Shown in pieces: positions 32,459 to 41,491 of a DNA stretch of 64,000 nt. The notes beneath the pieces are model-generated. The model was given only the letters and a program-made list of their open reading frames with translations. It had not been told where the DNA came from and searched no databases. Numbering within the stretch: the stretch's first letter is position 1; every line of letters begins with the position of its first letter. Both the position numbers and the translations under genes were made by a program. Source of the stretch: Lachnospiraceae bacterium (lineage in GTDB: Bacteria > Bacillota > Clostridia > Lachnospirales > Lachnospiraceae); contig JAJQHY010000079.1 of NCBI GenBank assembly GCA_021199495.1, forward strand, positions 1-64,000. The letters are read 5' to 3'.

Positions 32459-32641
32459 AATATCACCTCCCAATCTGACAGGATACGCTCCTTCCCGCGG
32501 CTGCAAACCAGCGCGAAATATACGAAATTCTGTCGATGAGTGGAGTATACCATAAAACTTTGTATATTTGGGTCTATATATCGTCCTTTTTAAAATTTAA
32601 TATTTTCTTAAGATTTCAGGAACCGCTCGCTTGATACCGCA

Positions 32642-33739
32642 TTATTCTGGCCCAATCAGCGCCAGGGAAGCATTTTTATACTTATCATCATCCGTCACCT
32701 CACGAATGACCTTTAGCTGCTTTGGAAAATGAATTTCTGCGTTTTCATCACTCAGCTCAATCTCCACAATTGCCTGATCCTGCCAGAATGGGTAGACATC
32801 GATCTCAAAATACTGATTCTGCCAGGTCAGGCAGTAGCGGGTCTTGCGGATCTGTCGGCGGCTGGTGTCGGCGTCCATCAGGAAGGTGAGGTACTCTTCC
32901 CTGGAGAGGCGGCGCTCCACCTCCACGCGCTTCATGCCGGAAATGGCATGCTTTGCCGTCCGGTAATAGGTATAATTGCCGTTAATTCCTCTTTGACGCA
33001 CACGCACCTCGTCCTCATTTTCTGATTTCAGATATGTCTGAATGATCTCCACGCGGCTGCAGGTCGGCTCCTTCTCAAGCCACATGAGATCCGGATACTC
33101 GATCAGATACTTTCGCTCAATCTCCAAAGGCTCCGGCTCCCCGAGGAAGGCCGCTACCTCCGCCAAAAGGTGCTTCATCTTTCCCTCAAAATCCATTGCA
33201 TTGTCTATCACGCGCAAATGAGGATGTCCCGTCCAGGCAGCGATCAGTTTGTCATCCATGGCAGCAGCCTGTTCAGGCGTTTCCGTGCGCGCCGTGTTAT
33301 TGGCTGTCGTATAAAACTGCTCCGCGCCCTTGGCCGCCGTCACCAGATGAAACACCGCATCATAGCTGTCGCGCACTTCCACTTCATTCAGGCCCATCCC
33401 ACCGAGAATATCATCGAATTCCTGTCTAGTCATATATGCTTTATTGTCCAGTACGCCGCGGTCGCACACAATCAGAATCTTCTGCTGTGGCATGGTGCGG
33501 GCGGCCTGCTCAAAGATGTGCTCCTTCTCCATCTGCAGGCGCACCTGGCATTTCTGGTAATCCGCGTTCGACCCGCAGGTCCAGGGCGCCACGCCTCCAC
33601 CGATCAGTTCCGTCGCCGTCTCCGGCACAAACAGAACCGCATAGCCCTTTTCTGTAAATGAATTCTGCAGCCAGCTCATGGCCGTAGTCTTGCCCGCGCA
33701 GGGGCCTCCTGTGATGACAATTTTTGTAATTTCCTGCAT
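32642..33739 (-). CDS. P-loop ATPase/kinase fused to a CYTH domain
   Basis: A 365-residue two-domain protein. Residues 1-190 form a P-loop NTPase of the AAA_28/NadR-like type, with KIVITGGPCAGKTTAMSWL at residues 6-24 and ILIVCDRGVLDNKAYM near 98. Residues about 205-365 are a CYTH/triphosphate tunnel domain opening EPLEIERKYLIEYPD, with many paired charged residues (EVRVRQRG, RVEVERRLS, AIVEIEL) typical of a tunnel that binds polyphosphate or triphosphate. The arrangement matches the Ttd14-like architecture. The start is the ATG at 33739 after GGGAGGAAAAAG. Phosphorylation or hydrolysis of a nucleotide or polyphosphate is inferred; the substrate is unknown. Confidence 0.8.
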   Translation of the reverse strand: MQEITKIVITGGPCAGKTTAMSWLQNSFTEKGYAVLFVPETATELIGGGVAPWTCGSNADYQKCQVRLQMEKEHIFEQAARTMPQQKILIVCDRGVLDNKAYMTRQEFDDILGGMGLNEVEVRDSYDAVFHLVTAAKGAEQFYTTANNTARTETPEQAAAMDDKLIAAWTGHPHLRVIDNAMDFEGKMKHLLAEVAAFLGEPEPLEIERKYLIEYPDLMWLEKEPTCSRVEIIQTYLKSENEDEVRVRQRGINGNYTYYRTAKHAISGMKRVEVERRLSREEYLTFLMDADTSRRQIRKTRYCLTWQNQYFEIDVYPFWQDQAIVEIELSDENAEIHFPKQLKVIREVTDDDKYKNASLALIGPE

Positions 33740-33878
33740 GTTCTTTTTCCTCCCCTCATGAAAACAAATGTTTAATTGTCTCCACCACACTTGTCATGTG
33801 ATATTTGATCAGGAAAAGTTGATCAGCAGCGGATGATAAATGTACGGCACATGGTCTTTTCCTTTCCGGAACTGCCCC

Positions 33879-34067
33879 TCATGCATGGTCCACACTCACC
33901 CGCAATACGCTTGCCAGCTCCTTCAGCTTTTCAATATCCAGCGATGTCTCGCCGCGCTCCCACAGGCTGACCGCCTGGAATGAGACTCCCAGCTTTTGCG
34001 CCACCTCGTTTTGTGTCATGCCTGACTGCCTGCGTATTTCAGACAAACGTTGTGCAAAAACGTTCAT
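33879..34067 (-). CDS. Short XRE-family helix-turn-helix protein
   Basis: A 62-residue protein that is almost only a Cro/CI-type HTH: FAQRLSEIRRQSGMTQNEVA, then LGVSFQAVSLWERGETSLD, then KLKELASVLRVSVDHA. It stops where longer relatives go on to a second domain (usually VDYLL), so it may be a truncated regulator or a natural minimal one. It has AGAGG before its ATG. It lies between the CYTH gene and the AbiE pair. Its target is unknown. Confidence 0.7.
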   Translation of the reverse strand: MNVFAQRLSEIRRQSGMTQNEVAQKLGVSFQAVSLWERGETSLDIEKLKELASVLRVSVDHA

Positions 34068-34238
34068 CGCCTCTTCCCCACTTTCTTCCAGTTTGTTCTC
34101 CGGCTACAGCTATATCATAAAGCACGGGCAATCATCTGTACAGCAAACAGCGCTTGAAAACTGTCAGCTTTTATTCAAGTACCGCTTGAATCTCTATATT
34201 CTCAGCAAAATCAGGTCCAGATTACATTCTTTGATAAA

Positions 34239-35283
34239 TCAATCTGGTATATGCATAATCTCATCTGCAAGTATAGAATACGCATACGCAACAGAATTAC
34301 GTTTTCTTAATGACTTTAAAGCCTTTGCAACATCTTTGTCAATATGCTGCCGCTTCAGATATTCATCCGGATCCGATATTATCTCAAACTTTCTTTTCTT
34401 CAGAATGCAGGCTGTTAAGTACATGATAACCGGTGCATAAACTGATGCGGTTTCAGCGGAATAATCCAGGGAATACACATGCCCTGACAGGCTACGAATT
34501 CCTTTCAGATAACTCTTATATTCCTCTGGGTTGACCAGCCCTCTCGCAGCCACACAGACTGATGCCTCATAAGTATCCATCAGTACATCCTGTTCCGTAG
34601 CTTCAAGTCCCCTGTAAGCGATTTCGTCCCTGACCACCTCTGAATATGTCCTGCACACCACATCGAAATCAGTCATGGCATCAGCAAGCATATATACATC
34701 AAACATCTGTTTCATGATTTCCAGGTCTTTTTTTGTCCCCAGCAATACTCCCGTTGTGTGAGGCGCAAAAGCTGTCAGCTTATCCGCAAGTATACTGTTG
34801 GCATCCGGTATCTTCACCGTCAGATATTCCGGTTCCGTGATCAGGAGTTCCCCGGCAATCGGCCTCTCAACAATCTTTGCGTATTTGCTGTGTTCAAACA
34901 GACAGAATAATTTCCAGATTTTCTCCCACCCTTGGGGAGTCAAACTGAAATTTAAAATGCCGTTTTTCTATGTTGTTTTTTCCTTTGCGGACCTGCTCCT
35001 CATAGGATTTGAACGGGAAAATCTGCGACGCTTTCTCAAGGTACTCATCTACCTCTGTTCCCGGTTCCACAATAATATCAATATCCGTAGACAGCCTCAT
35101 AGGTTTATCCAATAAAAGCAGAAGCGACGTCCCGCCTTTAAAAATAAATGGCAGCTCCACTCTCCGCAACGCTTCCAGCAGGCCGAACGCAAACAGCACC
35201 CTCTCGATCAGGGCCGGGTCTCTTCTGCTATTTTCACGCAGCTGCGTGATATGCTCCAATCCAAAGTTTTCTCTGCTTATCAT
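34239..35283 (-). pseudogene. abiEii: AbiEii/AbiGii-type nucleotidyltransferase toxin, frameshifted
   Basis: The toxin half of an AbiE-type (type IV) toxin-antitoxin system. The first piece (35283 to 34894, 129 residues) has the nucleotidyltransferase core: FIFKGGTSLLLLLDKPMRLS followed by TDIDIIVEPG. The second piece (34943 to 34239) continues the family sequence from LFEHSKYAKIVERPIAGE through IPDANSILADKLTAFAPHTTG to the C-terminus, but in another frame. The pieces overlap by 50 bp. Removing one base near 34900 would join them (IILSV then LFEHSKY). This suggests a one-base insertion or a two-base loss, so the full toxin is probably not made. Sequencing error or recoding cannot be excluded. 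It starts 13 bp after the antitoxin gene with GGAAGGAG. Confidence 0.8.
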
Positions 35284-35296
35284 ACATCTCCTTCCC

Positions 35297-36022
35297 TTAT
35301 ACAGTCCTCAATTTCACATTCGTCTCTTCCTCCAGGAATTTTTTTATCTTCCCGGATATTTTGCGCCTGTCCGCATACCGGAACATCCTGCTTTCATCTA
35401 TCACATAATTCTGAAATGCAGTCTCAAATATCTGCGGATATTCCGATTCTCCAAGCATGGATTTGACAAGTTTCTCTGCAAATATGTCGACCAGCAGCTT
35501 TTCCAGCTCCGTATGCCATCTGGCCTCAGAACCTTTCGGCGATTCAGTCACTAAATTTTTGACAATAATCATATCGTCAGACCTGTAATAATAAAAATCA
35601 TCTTCTGTCGGTCTGATCAGAATTTTTCCTTCATATTCGTTTTTCAACCACTCAAATACATCAGAGCATAGCTCCTTTTCAACAGACACAAAGATAACAT
35701 TGTGGGCGATCTGGTGGTTTACAAACCTGTTTAACTGGTACAGCTCCATAATTCTGAAATCCAGGTCATAAAACTCATGGAAGAGAATATCTGCAATATG
35801 AATTGAAGTATCAGAGTATAAATAATGATACACCTGCAAGCCTTCCCTTATGCAGTATGCGTTCCTGCCGATCCTGGCAACATCACCATTTGCCAAAAGT
35901 CTGCTTAAGTATTTTTCCATTGTACTGACATGAGATATCATTCCGCAGCGCTGTGCCGCCTCGAATAACTCCTCTTTTTTGAAAACAGTCTTTTTATCAA
36001 GTTCCTTTAAACAATCATCCAC
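35297..36022 (-). CDS. AbiEi-like antitoxin/regulator
   Basis: A 241-residue protein in the antitoxin position of an AbiE pair. The N-terminal about 70 residues form a winged-helix-like DNA-binding region (FKKEELFEAAQRCGMISHVS, YLSRLLANGDVARIGRNAY), as in AbiEi proteins that repress their own operon. The C-terminal part is longer and lacks recognisable catalytic motifs. The start is GTG (36022), with AAGGAAG upstream. Two similar inverted repeats flank the promoter (36043-36076 and 36121-36154) and are probable binding sites. The toxin gene follows after 13 bp but is frameshifted, so this antitoxin may now be an orphan. The family call rests on N-terminal fold, position and neighbour. Confidence 0.65.
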   Translation of the reverse strand: MDDCLKELDKKTVFKKEELFEAAQRCGMISHVSTMEKYLSRLLANGDVARIGRNAYCIREGLQVYHYLYSDTSIHIADILFHEFYDLDFRIMELYQLNRFVNHQIAHNVIFVSVEKELCSDVFEWLKNEYEGKILIRPTEDDFYYYRSDDMIIVKNLVTESPKGSEARWHTELEKLLVDIFAEKLVKSMLGESEYPQIFETAFQNYVIDESRMFRYADRRKISGKIKKFLEEETNVKLRTV

Positions 36023-36042
36023 GAAATCATCACTTCCTTTAC

Positions 36043-36076
36043 AAATTCGGCACTTTTTCGATATTGTGCCGAATTT
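36043..36076 (-). promoter_or_regulatory. Inverted repeat 1, probable AbiEi operator
   Basis: AAATTCGGCAC (36043-36053) and its perfect complement GTGCCGAATTT (36066-36076) around a 12-bp centre. It lies between the promoter and the antitoxin start. Confidence 0.65.
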
Positions 36077-36111
36077 TTGTTTTCTTATACCTTAAGTGAT
36101 AATCTCATAAT

Positions 36112-36154
36112 TGTCAATATAAAATCGGCACTTTTTAAATTTAGTGCCGATTTT
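36112..36154 (-). promoter_or_regulatory. Inverted repeat 2 and -35 box of the AbiE operon
   Basis: AAAATCGGCAC (36121-36131) and GTGCCGATTTT (36144-36154) share the TCGGCAC core with repeat 1, their centres being 78 bp apart. A consensus TTGACA (36112-36117, minus strand) sits next to it. The -10 is less clear (TAAGGT at 17-nt spacing). Two operators around a promoter fit cooperative autorepression. Confidence 0.6.
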
Positions 36155-36198
36155 ATATTCGGATTTTTACATTTTAATGGTGAAGGAAGAGCATATTT

Positions 36199-37515
36199 CT
36201 AAATCCCCAGCAGGCTCAGATCCAGATCCAGCAGCACAATATTGATGGTATAGATATCATAAATTCCTTTGCTGATAAAATACTCGATCACAATATCAAA
36301 GCGGCTGCTGTGCGACAGCGCAAAGCCCGCTTTCGCCAGCAAATCCTTCGTCTCGTCCAGGGACAGTTCCAGCGCAATGGCAAAGGCGATGGCCGTCGTT
36401 TTGCTTGGCTTGTAATTCACGTTGCTTCGGATCTTTGAAAAAAGCTTTCTGTCCACGTTCGCTTTTTTGTAGCACTGCGCATCGGTCATGCCTTTTTCAT
36501 CGATTTTGCGCAACAACATCTGGGAAAAGCTTTCGTCCAGGTTTTTTAACAGATCGCTCAGGTCGATTGTCTGATCAGAAACCTGTGATTTTTTCAGGTT
36601 TTTGCCTGCCAAGGTACCGGCAACGACTGCTTTATCCTTTGGGGCACGCTTGATTGACGCACTGCCAGCAGGGGCTGCGGACTTCAACACTTCATCGTCC
36701 GAAACAACCGCCCTGGGCGCGCCTTTGCCCGGAGTCAGTGCCTTCGCGGCCCTGTCATCCGGAGTGTACATCTCCGACATATCTTCCTCTGCGGCAAGCA
36801 GCATGGATGCATCTTCATCCGGAGCAAACGCCTCTGACTCAGCAAAATCCCCAATAGAATATGCAGTCCCAGGCCTGGCAGAAAACTGCGTTTTCTCCGG
36901 ATACGGCTCCCACTCCCGGCCGCGCCGCTGCCCCTCCTCAAAAAGGCGCGTTGAAAGCTGCGTGCCCTCATCAGAATAATGGGCCTCAACATAATACGCA
37001 TCTATGTATTCTGTGATGTCCTCGATCAGCCGTTTGCTGACATGAAAGCTTTCCTGATCATACACCACAATATAAACCAGCATTTCATGGGTAAGTAAAA
37101 ATTTGCTGATCTCTGCAATAGCGATCTGCAGCGCCTCGTCTTTTGGAAAGCCCAGCGATCCGCTGGCAATCAGCGGGAAAGCCACCGTCTCACAGTGGTT
37201 TTCATACGCAAGATTTAGAGACTCCCGATAACAGGACTCCAGAGTTCTGCGCTTCTGATTGGGGCCGCCAAGCCAATGCGGCCCAACTGTGTGAATGACA
37301 TACCGGCACGGCAGGTCATAGCCGCCGGTAATCTTCGCCTGACCGCTTTTTAAGCCGCCCAGCCTTCTGCACTCCTCGTCCAGTCCGGGACCGGCCGCCT
37401 TATGGATCGCTTCGTCCACGCCGCCACCGCCCGCAATCAGCTTCGGATTGGCGGCGTTTACGATGGCGTCGCATTTTACTTTGGTGATGTCGTTGCGAAT
37501 AATATTGATTGGCAT
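36199..37515 (-). CDS. Macro domain fused to a C-terminal helical (HTH-like) domain
   Basis: A 438-residue protein. Residues 1-172 form a macro domain that binds or hydrolyses ADP-ribose derivatives: DAIVNAANPKLIAGGGGVDE with the catalytic-type Asn and Gly-rich loop, YVIHTVGPHW near 92, and ASGSLGFPKDEALQIA near 127. Residues about 190-325 are a low-complexity Ala/Ser/Glu linker. Residues about 328-438 form a compact helical domain with QMLLRKIDEKGMTDAQCY, RKLFSKIRSNVNYKPSKTTA, and LDETKDLLAKAGFALSHSS, which looks like an XRE-type DNA-binding fold. It starts three bases after a small reading frame. A sensor of ADP-ribose or a phage-response regulator is a guess from the two domains. Confidence 0.8.
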   Translation of the reverse strand: MPINIIRNDITKVKCDAIVNAANPKLIAGGGGVDEAIHKAAGPGLDEECRRLGGLKSGQAKITGGYDLPCRYVIHTVGPHWLGGPNQKRRTLESCYRESLNLAYENHCETVAFPLIASGSLGFPKDEALQIAIAEISKFLLTHEMLVYIVVYDQESFHVSKRLIEDITEYIDAYYVEAHYSDEGTQLSTRLFEEGQRRGREWEPYPEKTQFSARPGTAYSIGDFAESEAFAPDEDASMLLAAEEDMSEMYTPDDRAAKALTPGKGAPRAVVSDDEVLKSAAPAGSASIKRAPKDKAVVAGTLAGKNLKKSQVSDQTIDLSDLLKNLDESFSQMLLRKIDEKGMTDAQCYKKANVDRKLFSKIRSNVNYKPSKTTAIAFAIALELSLDETKDLLAKAGFALSHSSRFDIVIEYFISKGIYDIYTINIVLLDLDLSLLGI

Positions 37516-37517
37516 AT

Positions 37518-37703
37518 TTACACCTTTTTCTGCAGCAGAACTGAAATTTTTGCTAGTTGATAAACGGAATTGCCGCAGCCTTTTAAAAGTAAATCCGGAT
37601 TCTCTGAATCAGTATAAATAAAATAAATCCCCGCGTCAATCGACCATGCAGTTTTTTCGCAACTGCGGTTCCGCTGAAATGATCCTGCCATTCCTGAATA
37701 CAC
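37518..37703 (-). CDS. Small unknown reading frame ahead of the macro gene
   Basis: A 61-residue frame (MYSGMAGSFQRNRSCEK at the start, GNSVYQLAKISVLLQKKV at the end) whose stop lies two bases before the macro-domain start. Its AAAGGTG end serves as that gene's ribosome binding site. The open frame continues about 16 codons upstream to an in-frame TGA and has no clear ribosome binding site of its own. It may be a truncated relic or a leader. I do not recognise it. The rest of 37704-37809 holds the promoter of the peptide transporter. Confidence 0.3.
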   Translation of the reverse strand: MYSGMAGSFQRNRSCEKTAWSIDAGIYFIYTDSENPDLLLKGCGNSVYQLAKISVLLQKKV

Positions 37704-37728
37704 CGTGACTGCCGTCCCGTTTTTGATA

Positions 37729-37757
37729 TTGCATTTTCTTCAAAAATAGCGTACAAT
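37729..37757 (+). promoter_or_regulatory. Promoter of the peptide ABC operon
   Basis: The plus strand reads TTGCAT (37729-37734), 17 nt, TACAAT (37752-37757), about 50 nt before the first start codon. Confidence 0.75.
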
Positions 37758-37809
37758 GGCCTCGACAATCAAATAATGGGAGAAATATTAGAGTAGAGAG
37801 GTAACACAC

Positions 37810-39435
37810 ATGAAAAAGAAACTGATTCTTTTCTGCGCACTGGCCCTGCTCGTCTCTGCTGCACTTGGCGCATGCGGCCAGGGTAGCAAGAGCTCCGATA
37901 CACAGGCCACCGAAACGGCCTCGTCCGACAACGGCTCCGATACGGATACCACCGCGGATGACGGCACGCTTTCTGCCACGGAACCTAATATCTCTTCAGA
38001 TGGTACACCTACAGCAGGCGGCAGCGTCGTGGTTGGCATGACGCAGGACCTGGTAAGTCTTGACCCCCATGAAACAACGGACGCAGGAACTCGAAGTGTG
38101 GTGTTTAATATGTATGAAGGCCTTGTCAAGGCCACTTCCGACGGTGATCTTGAACCGGCGGTTGCCAGCAGTTACGTGATCTCAGAAGATGCGACGTGCT
38201 ATACGTTCACTTTAAGAGACGGCATTTTATTCAGTGACGGAACCGCTGTAACCGTGGAAGACATCAAATATTCTATCGAACGCTATGCCCGGCTTCAGGG
38301 CGAAACTTCCTCCTTCGCACAAGCAGTTGATTCGGTCGTTATAGACGATGAAAATACGGTCAGTATCTATCTGACAGAGGCCAATTCAGAGTTTCTGGCA
38401 CAGTTAACCGTCGCCATCATTCCGGCGTCAAACGACGACCCGGCGGGCAATCCCATCGGGACAGGTCCCTTCAGATACGTTTCCTACTCCGTGGGACAAA
38501 ATCTGATCCTGGAGCGGAATGAGTATTACTGGGGCGATTTAGCTTACCTGGATCAGGTGGAATTTAAATTTATCGCGGACACGGAAACCGCCTTCACACA
38601 GCTTTTAGCCGGTACAATTGATATTCTCAATTATCTGACCACCTCCCAGGTGCAGACGCTCGAGACACAGTACAGCGACCAGTTCAATGTTGTGGAAGGC
38701 TCCATGCACCTGGTGCATGCCCTGTTCTTAAATAACGACTGCGAGCCTCTGGATAATGTCCTGGTACGCCAGGCACTCTGCTACGCGATCGACCGCGACG
38801 AGATCAATAACTTCCTCTTCGGCGGCGCCAGTGAGATCATCGGCTCTCACATGATTCCCGCGCTGACCACCTGGTATGAGGAGAGCACCGCCGACATGTA
38901 CACCTACGACGTGGAGAAGGCAAAGGAGCTCCTCGCCGAGGCCGGCTACGCTGACGGCTTTGACTTAACGATCTCGGTTCCCAGCTCCTATTCCCAGCAT
39001 GTGGACACGGCGCAGATCATTGCCAGCCAGTTAGAGGCGGTGGGCATCAATGTGACCATCGAGGAAATGGAATGGACCTCCTGGTATACTGATGTTTACC
39101 GCGGCCGCAACTACCAGGCCACAGTCATCAGCTTTGACGGAGACTTAAACCCCAGTGACTGGCTCGCCAGATACCAGTCAGACGCCTCCAATAATTTCTT
39201 CAATTATTCCAATGAAGAATACGATTCTTTGCTGGAGCAGGCGCTGGCAACAATCGACACGGACGAAAAGGCCGAGCTGTATAAACAGATGCAGATCAAC
39301 CTGGCCGAGAACGCGGCGGCGGTCTATATTGAGGACCCGGCAGACTTTGTAGCCGTCAGCGTAAACTATGACGGCTACGTGTTCTATCCCACCTCCGCAT
39401 GGGATATGTCCACAGTATATCTGATTTCAGATTGA
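37810..39435 (+). CDS. Peptide ABC transporter substrate-binding lipoprotein
   Basis: A 541-residue extracellular binding protein of the SBP_bac_5 (Dpp/Opp) family. The signal peptide ends in the lipobox ALGAC, so Cys21 or nearby is lipidated. A Ser/Thr/Asp-rich spacer (to about residue 70) follows. The fold is marked by SLDPHETTDAGTRSVVFNMYEGL, ASSYVISEDATCYTFTLRDG, NPIGTGPFRYVSY near 217, and VRQALCYAIDRDEINNFLFGG near 319. It delivers di- or oligopeptides (or nickel in some relatives) to the two permeases encoded next. The start has AGAGAGGTAAC upstream. Substrate length cannot be told from sequence. Confidence 0.92.
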   Translation: MKKKLILFCALALLVSAALGACGQGSKSSDTQATETASSDNGSDTDTTADDGTLSATEPNISSDGTPTAGGSVVVGMTQDLVSLDPHETTDAGTRSVVFNMYEGLVKATSDGDLEPAVASSYVISEDATCYTFTLRDGILFSDGTAVTVEDIKYSIERYARLQGETSSFAQAVDSVVIDDENTVSIYLTEANSEFLAQLTVAIIPASNDDPAGNPIGTGPFRYVSYSVGQNLILERNEYYWGDLAYLDQVEFKFIADTETAFTQLLAGTIDILNYLTTSQVQTLETQYSDQFNVVEGSMHLVHALFLNNDCEPLDNVLVRQALCYAIDRDEINNFLFGGASEIIGSHMIPALTTWYEESTADMYTYDVEKAKELLAEAGYADGFDLTISVPSSYSQHVDTAQIIASQLEAVGINVTIEEMEWTSWYTDVYRGRNYQATVISFDGDLNPSDWLARYQSDASNNFFNYSNEEYDSLLEQALATIDTDEKAELYKQMQINLAENAAAVYIEDPADFVAVSVNYDGYVFYPTSAWDMSTVYLISD

Positions 39436-39452
39436 GAAACTGACACAATCGA

Positions 39453-39499
39453 GTGTATACGGGTAAACTGTCGAGCGAGACAGTTTCACCCATATACAC
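39453..39499 (+). other. Long intercistronic hairpin in the peptide ABC operon
   Basis: GTGTATAC-GGGT-AACTGTC (39453 onward) pairs with GACAGTT-CACCC-ATACAC (ending 39499) over about 18 bp with a 6-nt loop GAGCGA. No T-run follows, so it is not a simple terminator. Its place between the binding-protein gene and the permease gene fits 3' end protection, giving more binding protein than permease. Confidence 0.7.
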
Positions 39500-39536
39500 G
39501 ACCCATTTAACGTAATACTCTTCTGCAGGTGCTGAT

Positions 39537-40490
39537 ATGAGCCTACAATATTTTATCAAAAAACTGATTACTCTCATTATTACATTGTTGTTGATTACTC
39601 TGCTCACCTTCACGGCGTTTACCGTGATTCCCGGCGACGCGGCACTGTTGAAGCTGGACATGGATGCGACCGACGAGCAGATCGAGGCGCTGCGGGAAGA
39701 GATGGGCTTAAACGACCCGCTGCCCGAGCGGTATTTCAACTGGCTCATATCCGCCCTGCAGGGTGATTTCGGAGAATCCTATCAATACAGCGGTGTCACC
39801 GTAGCCGAGCTTTTATCCACCAGGCTGCCGGTGACGCTCCTTTTAGCAGTCATGTCCCTGATCCTGATTCTGGTGATTTCCTTTCCGCTTGGCATTTTAA
39901 GCGCCATGTACGCCGGGAAATGGCCGGACACCCTGATTAATCAGATCAGTCAGGTCACAATGGCCGTCCCCGCTTTCTTTCTGGGGATGATGATGACGTG
40001 GGCCTTCGGTCTGGTTTTAAAATGGTTCCAGCCCGGGGCTTTCATCAGTCCATCCGAGGATTTCATGGGCTGCATCCGTTACATGATCTTCCCGGCCATC
40101 GCCGTGGCGCTGCCTAAAATCGCCATGGTCGTGAAATTCTTACGCAACTCCATTTTAAATGAACTCAATCAGGATTATGTGCGCACCGCGAAAAGCAAGG
40201 GAGCGCGCTCCCTTCGCGTGCTTTATTGTCACGTGCTGAAAAATGCCCTGATCCCCGTGATTACATTTCTTGCCATGGTCATCGCGGAAATTCTGGCCGG
40301 CAGCATCGTGGTGGAACAGGTCTTCGGCCTGCCTGGCATGGGGCGGCTTTTAATCACCTCCATTTCCGCCCGGGATTATCCGGTGGTGCAGGCGATTGTC
40401 AGCTACATTACCACCGTGGTAGTAGTTATAAACTTTATTGTGGATATTCTGTACCAGTTTGTAGACCCACGGGTTAAGACGACGTCATGA
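39537..40490 (+). CDS. Peptide ABC transporter permease, DppB type
   Basis: A 317-residue inner-membrane permease with six membrane segments. The N-terminal signature is LLLITLLTFTAFTVIPGDAA, and MGLNDPLPERYFNWL follows near residue 60. The EAA-type ATPase-contact loop is YVRTAKSKGARSLRVLYCHVLKNAL near 212. The C-terminus is IVDILYQFVDPRVK, as in DppB/OppB. It pairs with the second permease downstream and with the fused ATPase. It follows the long hairpin after the binding-protein gene. Confidence 0.92.
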   Translation: MSLQYFIKKLITLIITLLLITLLTFTAFTVIPGDAALLKLDMDATDEQIEALREEMGLNDPLPERYFNWLISALQGDFGESYQYSGVTVAELLSTRLPVTLLLAVMSLILILVISFPLGILSAMYAGKWPDTLINQISQVTMAVPAFFLGMMMTWAFGLVLKWFQPGAFISPSEDFMGCIRYMIFPAIAVALPKIAMVVKFLRNSILNELNQDYVRTAKSKGARSLRVLYCHVLKNALIPVITFLAMVIAEILAGSIVVEQVFGLPGMGRLLITSISARDYPVVQAIVSYITTVVVVINFIVDILYQFVDPRVKTTS

Positions 40491-40509
40491 CGAGGAGGAA
40501 AGATATTTT

Positions 40510-41415
40510 ATGAAAGAACAGATTTCAGTGCAGCCCCGTCGTCATTCTCACAACAGTCATACAGGCTTTTCAGGCAGCAGCACGTCAAAGGCAATGAAGA
40601 CGGGCGTAATGAAAAAAAAGAGAAATTACAGCCTGATTATCGGCCTGATCATTTCTATTGCACTCGCCCTGATGGCTCTCATCGGCCACTTCTGGACGCC
40701 CTACTCTCCCACGGCCATGAATTCCTCCGCCGTCAACCTGGCACCCTGCCTTGCGCATCCGCTGGGAACAGACAACTTCGGCCGGGATATTTTAAGCCGC
40801 ATTATGAACGGCAGCGGGATCACATACCTGGTTGCATTCTGCACCGTATTGATCGGCGCCGTGGGCGGCACCATCGTTGGGGCTTTTACCGGTTATTTCG
40901 GCGGAATTCTGGATGAAATTATCATGCGGTTGAATGACGTCCTGCTCTCTTTTCCCAGTGTCCTGCTGGCCTTACTGTTCATCAGCTTTCTGGGAGAAGG
41001 GACAACCAACCTCATCCTGGCTCTGGGAGTCTTATTTATTCCCAGCTTTGCGCGCATTGTCAGAAGCGAAATGATCCGCTGCCGGGAGCTGGACTTTGTC
41101 CGCAGCGCGAAGGTCACAGGCGTGGGTACTCTGCGCATCATCTTCGCCCATATCCTGCCGAATGCCTGGGTCAGCCTCTTAACGAGCGCCGCCATCGGCT
41201 TTAATAACGCGGTACTCGCGGAGGCAAGTATGAGCTACCTTGGGCTGGGCGTGCAGCCGCCCAACGCGAGTCTCGGCCGGATGCTGTCGGAGGCACAATC
41301 CTATCTGTATGTGGCGCCCTGGTACGCGATTGCGCCGGGCGTAACGATTATTCTGATGATACTGGGATTCAGTCTGATCAGCGAGGGACTGCGGAATATG
41401 CAGAACCGCTCATAG
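40510..41415 (+). CDS. Peptide ABC transporter permease, DppC type
   Basis: A 301-residue second permease. The N-terminal tail is unusually long and polar (about 40 residues, including PRRHSHNSHTGFSGSST). The DppC signature LAPCLAHPLGTDNFGRDILSRI follows near residue 80, then five to six segments with the contact loop FVRSAKVTGVGTLRIIFAHILPNA near 198. The C-terminus SYLYVAPWYAIAPGVTIIL is typical. GACGAGGAGG precedes the ATG. An in-frame ATG at about residue 34 (VMKKKRNY) is an alternative start that would remove most of the tail. Confidence 0.92.
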   Translation: MKEQISVQPRRHSHNSHTGFSGSSTSKAMKTGVMKKKRNYSLIIGLIISIALALMALIGHFWTPYSPTAMNSSAVNLAPCLAHPLGTDNFGRDILSRIMNGSGITYLVAFCTVLIGAVGGTIVGAFTGYFGGILDEIIMRLNDVLLSFPSVLLALLFISFLGEGTTNLILALGVLFIPSFARIVRSEMIRCRELDFVRSAKVTGVGTLRIIFAHILPNAWVSLLTSAAIGFNNAVLAEASMSYLGLGVQPPNASLGRMLSEAQSYLYVAPWYAIAPGVTIILMILGFSLISEGLRNMQNRS

Positions 41416-41491
41416 TCCTGACTGCAGTTTCCCGCTATGCGTAAAGATTGCATGTGCATGACAGTCAGTCATACCATGACAGGAGTTTTCC

